A stretch of 7,664 nt of DNA from an uncultured Alphaproteobacteria bacterium (GTDB lineage: Bacteria > Pseudomonadota > Alphaproteobacteria > UBA7887). The stretch covers positions 1 to 7,664 of the forward strand of contig CAJWOI010000122.1 of assembly GCA_913044255.1 (NCBI GenBank). The letters are read 5' to 3'. Every line of letters starts with the position of its first letter. Position 1 is the stretch's first letter. Positions 5,448-7,664 of this stretch are shown in pieces. The notes beneath the pieces are model-generated. The model saw nothing but the letters and a program-made list of their open reading frames with translations, was not told the origin of the DNA and did no database searches. The position numbers and the translations under genes were made by a program.

Positions 5448-6526
5448 ATATATTTGTTATTCAATAATCGAGATACACGCTTCGGGGGGCGTTCTCCGGT
5501 TGGACGCGTTCCTTTGATACTGAATATGTATGCTGCAAACTGAGCCACTCGCTCCTCGCTCATTTTTTGCCCCCATGTTGGCATTAAGCCTGGGACACCA
5601 TTCGTGATTACACGGGTTATATCTTTTAGTTCACCGCCGTGCAGAGTGAATTCGTCCGTTAAATTAGGGGCCATTCCACCTTTTCCCTCGCTTCCGTGAC
5701 ATTCGATACAATGACTATTGAATCCGCGTTTTCCGGCTTCAACCTTCTTTTTGAAATCTTCGGATTTTAGTAGTGCCTCCCTAGACAAATTCGGGAGGGA
5801 AGGGTCCTCCGCAGCCTCTGTGTCCTTGATGCTGTGTACATAAGCAGCGAGTTGATTGATTGTTTGGGAGCCAAATTTTTCGCTCCATGCAGGCATGAGC
5901 TTGTTTGGAGCACCATTGGTGATGGCCGCCACAATGTCCTGAAAAGAATCTCCATGTATAGTTTGGTGATCTGTGAGGTTTGGACCAACTCCGCCCGTTC
6001 CGGTTGGGCCATGGCATTGCGCACAGTGAAGGAGAAATTTCCTTTTTCCTTCTCTTATACCGTCTGCCATGGAGGTAACTTGAACTAACTCCCCATCTGT
6101 ATCGTTGGCGCTACGTCTTTTCTTGGTTCCTTTGATGCTAAACACGTAAGCTGCCAGTTGCCTCAGACGTGTATCCGACATTTTCTGTTTCCACTGAGGC
6201 ATTGCGGCTCTTGGGACGCCTTCAGAGATAACTCTGTATATATCTTCCAATTCATCGCCGTAGATCGTGACCGCATCGATCAGACTTGGACCATTTCTGG
6301 AATGCCCACCCCCAGCACCGCCAATTCCATGGCATTGAGCGCAATGCACAGAGAAGGTTCGTTTCCCTTCCCGAATTTGAGTTTCTGAGGTTCCTTCATC
6401 TGCCGTGGTTATGTTTGGGGAAAGAAAAGAGAGCAGAAGAAAAATCCCTATTGGTGCCTTCCAGCGGGGAGCGGGAGCAAAAGTACTAAAGCTCCAAAGA
6501 GTATTAAAATTCTTGAAGCCTTTCAT
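5435..6526 (-). CDS. Exported multidomain c-type cytochrome with three repeated haem domains
   Basis: Read from ATG 6526, the 363-aa protein has an N-terminal signal or anchor (hydrophobic core about 24-41, then TTADEG) and three tandem class I cytochrome c domains at about 50-134, 156-236 and 262-340. Each has GKR-x-F, a CxxCH (Cys62, Cys168, Cys273), GPNLTD-like loops, an axial Met in MPxW (Met109, Met211, Met315) and a closing AAYxxSIK helix. This pattern resembles CcoP/FixP-type c domains, and the protein is probably a periplasmic electron carrier. I chose ATG 6526 because the longer frame from 6646 would run through the terminator at 6573-6604 and place the signal far from the N-terminus. 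The Shine-Dalgarno is weak (AGAGA). It converges on haoB, and a fourth domain follows in the -1 frame. Partner enzymes are unknown; HAO is an attractive guess by proximity. Confidence 0.87.
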   Translation of the reverse strand: MKGFKNFNTLWSFSTFAPAPRWKAPIGIFLLLSFLSPNITTADEGTSETQIREGKRTFSVHCAQCHGIGGAGGGHSRNGPSLIDAVTIYGDELEDIYRVISEGVPRAAMPQWKQKMSDTRLRQLAAYVFSIKGTKKRRSANDTDGELVQVTSMADGIREGKRKFLLHCAQCHGPTGTGGVGPNLTDHQTIHGDSFQDIVAAITNGAPNKLMPAWSEKFGSQTINQLAAYVHSIKDTEAAEDPSLPNLSREALLKSEDFKKKVEAGKRGFNSHCIECHGSEGKGGMAPNLTDEFTLHGGELKDITRVITNGVPGLMPTWGQKMSEERVAQFAAYIFSIKGTRPTGERPPKRVSRLLNNKYIKKK

Positions 6527-6572
6527 AACGTTCGGTCTCTGGAGTTTTTGAGGTGTTTTTATTATTGATGAG

Positions 6573-6604
6573 AAAAATCCGGCGACCATAGTGGTCGCCG
6601 GATT
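6573..6604 (-). terminator. Rho-independent terminator of the molybdopterin-subunit gene
   Basis: A perfect 13-bp GC-rich stem (6576-6588 with 6592-6604) has a 3-nt loop. Read leftward it runs into five T residues and TCTC, so it ends transcription of the gene stopping at 6676. There is no T-run on the plus side. It separates that transcription unit from the multidomain cytochrome gene, which starts 47 bp beyond. Confidence 0.85.
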
Positions 6605-6630
6605 AGTTCTTAAACTTATTATCTTATAGA

Positions 6631-6665
6631 TAGGTGGTGGAGGCATTTGCCCCCAGACCCACCTA
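6631..6665. repeat. Secondary inverted repeat between the stop codon and the terminator
   Basis: TAGGTGG (6631-6637) pairs with CCACCTA (6659-6665), enclosing a smaller hairpin GGAGGC/GCCCCC (6639-6644 with 6649-6654, one mismatch, ATTT loop). It lies just past the stop of the leftward gene. It has no T-run of its own and may be a stabilising 3' UTR structure. Confidence 0.4.
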
Positions 6666-6675
6666 CTATAAAGGT

Positions 6676-7664
6676 TTAGGCAAGGCTCATGCCATGTTTA
6701 TTCAATGGCAATGAACGAATACGCTTGCCGGTAGCCGCGTAGATCGCGTTGGTGATCGCTGGAGCCATTGTATGGAACACTGGCTCTCCGATACCTGTCG
6801 GATCGTTCTTGGTTGGTACGGCATGTGCTTCGTATTCTGACATCTGCCCGATACGTGGCAACTTGTACGTATCGAAGTTCTTTTGTGCCAACTGGCCTGC
6901 CTTGACGGTATGCCCAGTAGTGAAGGTATGAGCAAGACCCCAGACCACGCCGGCCTGAACTTGCGCATCCCACTGATCGGGATTCACAACCAATCCGCAA
7001 TCAACAGCACGGGTGATCTTGTGGATGTTAACCCGTTTCCCACCACGTACTGACAATTCGACGACGTCACACCACGGAGAGTCAAAGCTATTGTGGAAGG
7101 CGATGCCTTGGGCATGGCCCTTTGGCAACGATCCGCCCCAATTGGCTTTCTCGGCAGCGAGCTCTAGAGTCGCGAGCATCCGCGGCTCGTTGGCTAGCAG
7201 CTTCTGACGCAGTTCGAAGGGATCCTGTCCGATATGATCGGCGAGTTCATCCATAAAGCTTTCGATGAAGAAAGCGTTCTGGGTGTTGCCGACGCCACGT
7301 AGGAACACGATCGGAACTGGGAAGTCCACCTGTGTATAACGGACATCAATATTGGCGAAATTGTAGCCAATGTCCTTCGCACCCTGTGCACTGTGGAAAT
7401 CAACGCCACTCTCAATCTGACCATTAATGAAATCAGATCCAGCAAACAGGTTCTTCAAACGAGAAGAGCGCATAGGAGACAGCCAGATGCCTGGACCACT
7501 GATATGGTGCTGCCAAGCAGTAACTTCGCCGCTCGAATCGATACCCGCGGTCATCTTCGCAGCGTATGTCGGGCGATGGAAGTGGTTAGACATATCTTCT
7601 TCACGAGAGTAGATCAGCTTAACTGGCTTTCCTACTGCCATGGAAGCTTCAATGGCATACTCTA
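6676..7664 (-). CDS. IorB/xanthine-dehydrogenase-family molybdopterin-binding subunit, C-terminal part
   Basis: The frame is open from the right edge for 328 codons to TAA at 6678-6676, so the N-terminal half is missing. ATG 7641 is internal, since EYAIEAS continues upstream in frame. The protein belongs to the large subunit of molybdenum hydroxylases, closest to isoquinoline 1-oxidoreductase beta subunits. Supporting motifs are SREEDM near the start, LRGVGNTQNAFFIESFMDELA with DPFELR, AVDCGLVVNPD with the following AQVQAGVVWGLA, and DPTGIGEP, whose Glu aligns with the catalytic Glu of the family. Such enzymes hydroxylate N-heterocycles or oxidise aldehydes using Mo-molybdopterin cytosine dinucleotide, usually in the periplasm for IorB types. 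Substrate cannot be told. Its own terminator (6573-6604) marks it as a unit separate from the cytochrome genes. Family call is firm; exact enzyme is not. Confidence 0.88.
   Translation of the reverse strand, partial: EYAIEASMAVGKPVKLIYSREEDMSNHFHRPTYAAKMTAGIDSSGEVTAWQHHISGPGIWLSPMRSSRLKNLFAGSDFINGQIESGVDFHSAQGAKDIGYNFANIDVRYTQVDFPVPIVFLRGVGNTQNAFFIESFMDELADHIGQDPFELRQKLLANEPRMLATLELAAEKANWGGSLPKGHAQGIAFHNSFDSPWCDVVELSVRGGKRVNIHKITRAVDCGLVVNPDQWDAQVQAGVVWGLAHTFTTGHTVKAGQLAQKNFDTYKLPRIGQMSEYEAHAVPTKNDPTGIGEPVFHTMAPAITNAIYAATGKRIRSLPLNKHGMSLA

Noticed and set aside
5834..6489. Rightward open frames of 67-84 codons opposite the multihaem cytochrome
   Set aside because: They are antisense to a well-supported gene and show no recognisable motif.
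6527..6646. Upstream 40-residue extension of the multihaem cytochrome from ATG 6646
   Set aside because: It would cross the strong terminator hairpin and bury the signal peptide; ATG 6526 gives a normal exported protein.
7639..7641. ATG as start of the molybdopterin-subunit gene
   Set aside because: The frame continues upstream to the window edge and the family's N-terminal half is missing, so this Met is internal.

Overview
The window comes from a Gram-negative bacterium of moderate GC with extensive periplasmic c-type cytochrome chemistry. Its centre is a nitrification-type hydroxylamine oxidation locus. By eye, the hydroxylamine oxidoreductase (HaoA) is close in architecture and long conserved stretches to that of Nitrosomonas europaea, and it is followed by HaoB. 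This pair is known from ammonia-oxidising bacteria, methanotrophs, NC10 and comammox Nitrospira. The flanking genes (an exported pentapeptide-repeat protein and an IorB-type molybdenum hydroxylase) would suit a proteobacterium, but I cannot assign a genus.

Layout, left to right. 1-550: a leftward, secreted pentapeptide-repeat protein that runs off the left edge. 551-947: non-coding, divergent promoter region. 948-5099: four tightly spaced rightward genes that look like one operon. They are a cytochrome b6-type subunit (four haem-ligand histidines, plus Cys35 for a haem c_n), a subunit IV-type protein with PEWY and an appended CxxCH haem c site, octahaem HaoA, and HaoB. 5115-6526: a leftward multihaem cytochrome c with three repeated haem domains. 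A fourth domain lies in the -1 frame just past an A-AAA-AAG slippery run. 6573-6604: a strong leftward rho-independent terminator. 6676-7664: the C-terminal part of a leftward IorB/xanthine-dehydrogenase-family molybdopterin subunit, cut by the right edge.

How the genes may work together (inference). HaoA oxidises hydroxylamine, or a related N compound, in the periplasm. In Nitrosomonas the electrons go to c554 and then the quinone reductase cM552 (cycAB). Neither gene is present here. Instead a split cytochrome b6/subunit IV with its own haem c is encoded directly upstream, which suggests direct electronic coupling of HAO to the quinone pool. This recalls the bc-complex-linked HAO-like protein of anammox bacteria. 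No Rieske protein is encoded in the window. The convergent multidomain cytochrome c may be a soluble or periplasm-spanning electron carrier for the same chain.

The points most worth a second look are this b6/IV-haoAB fusion of modules, an HAO active site that keeps the cross-linking Tyr but has lost two other pocket residues, and the possible programmed -1 frameshift that would add a fourth haem domain.
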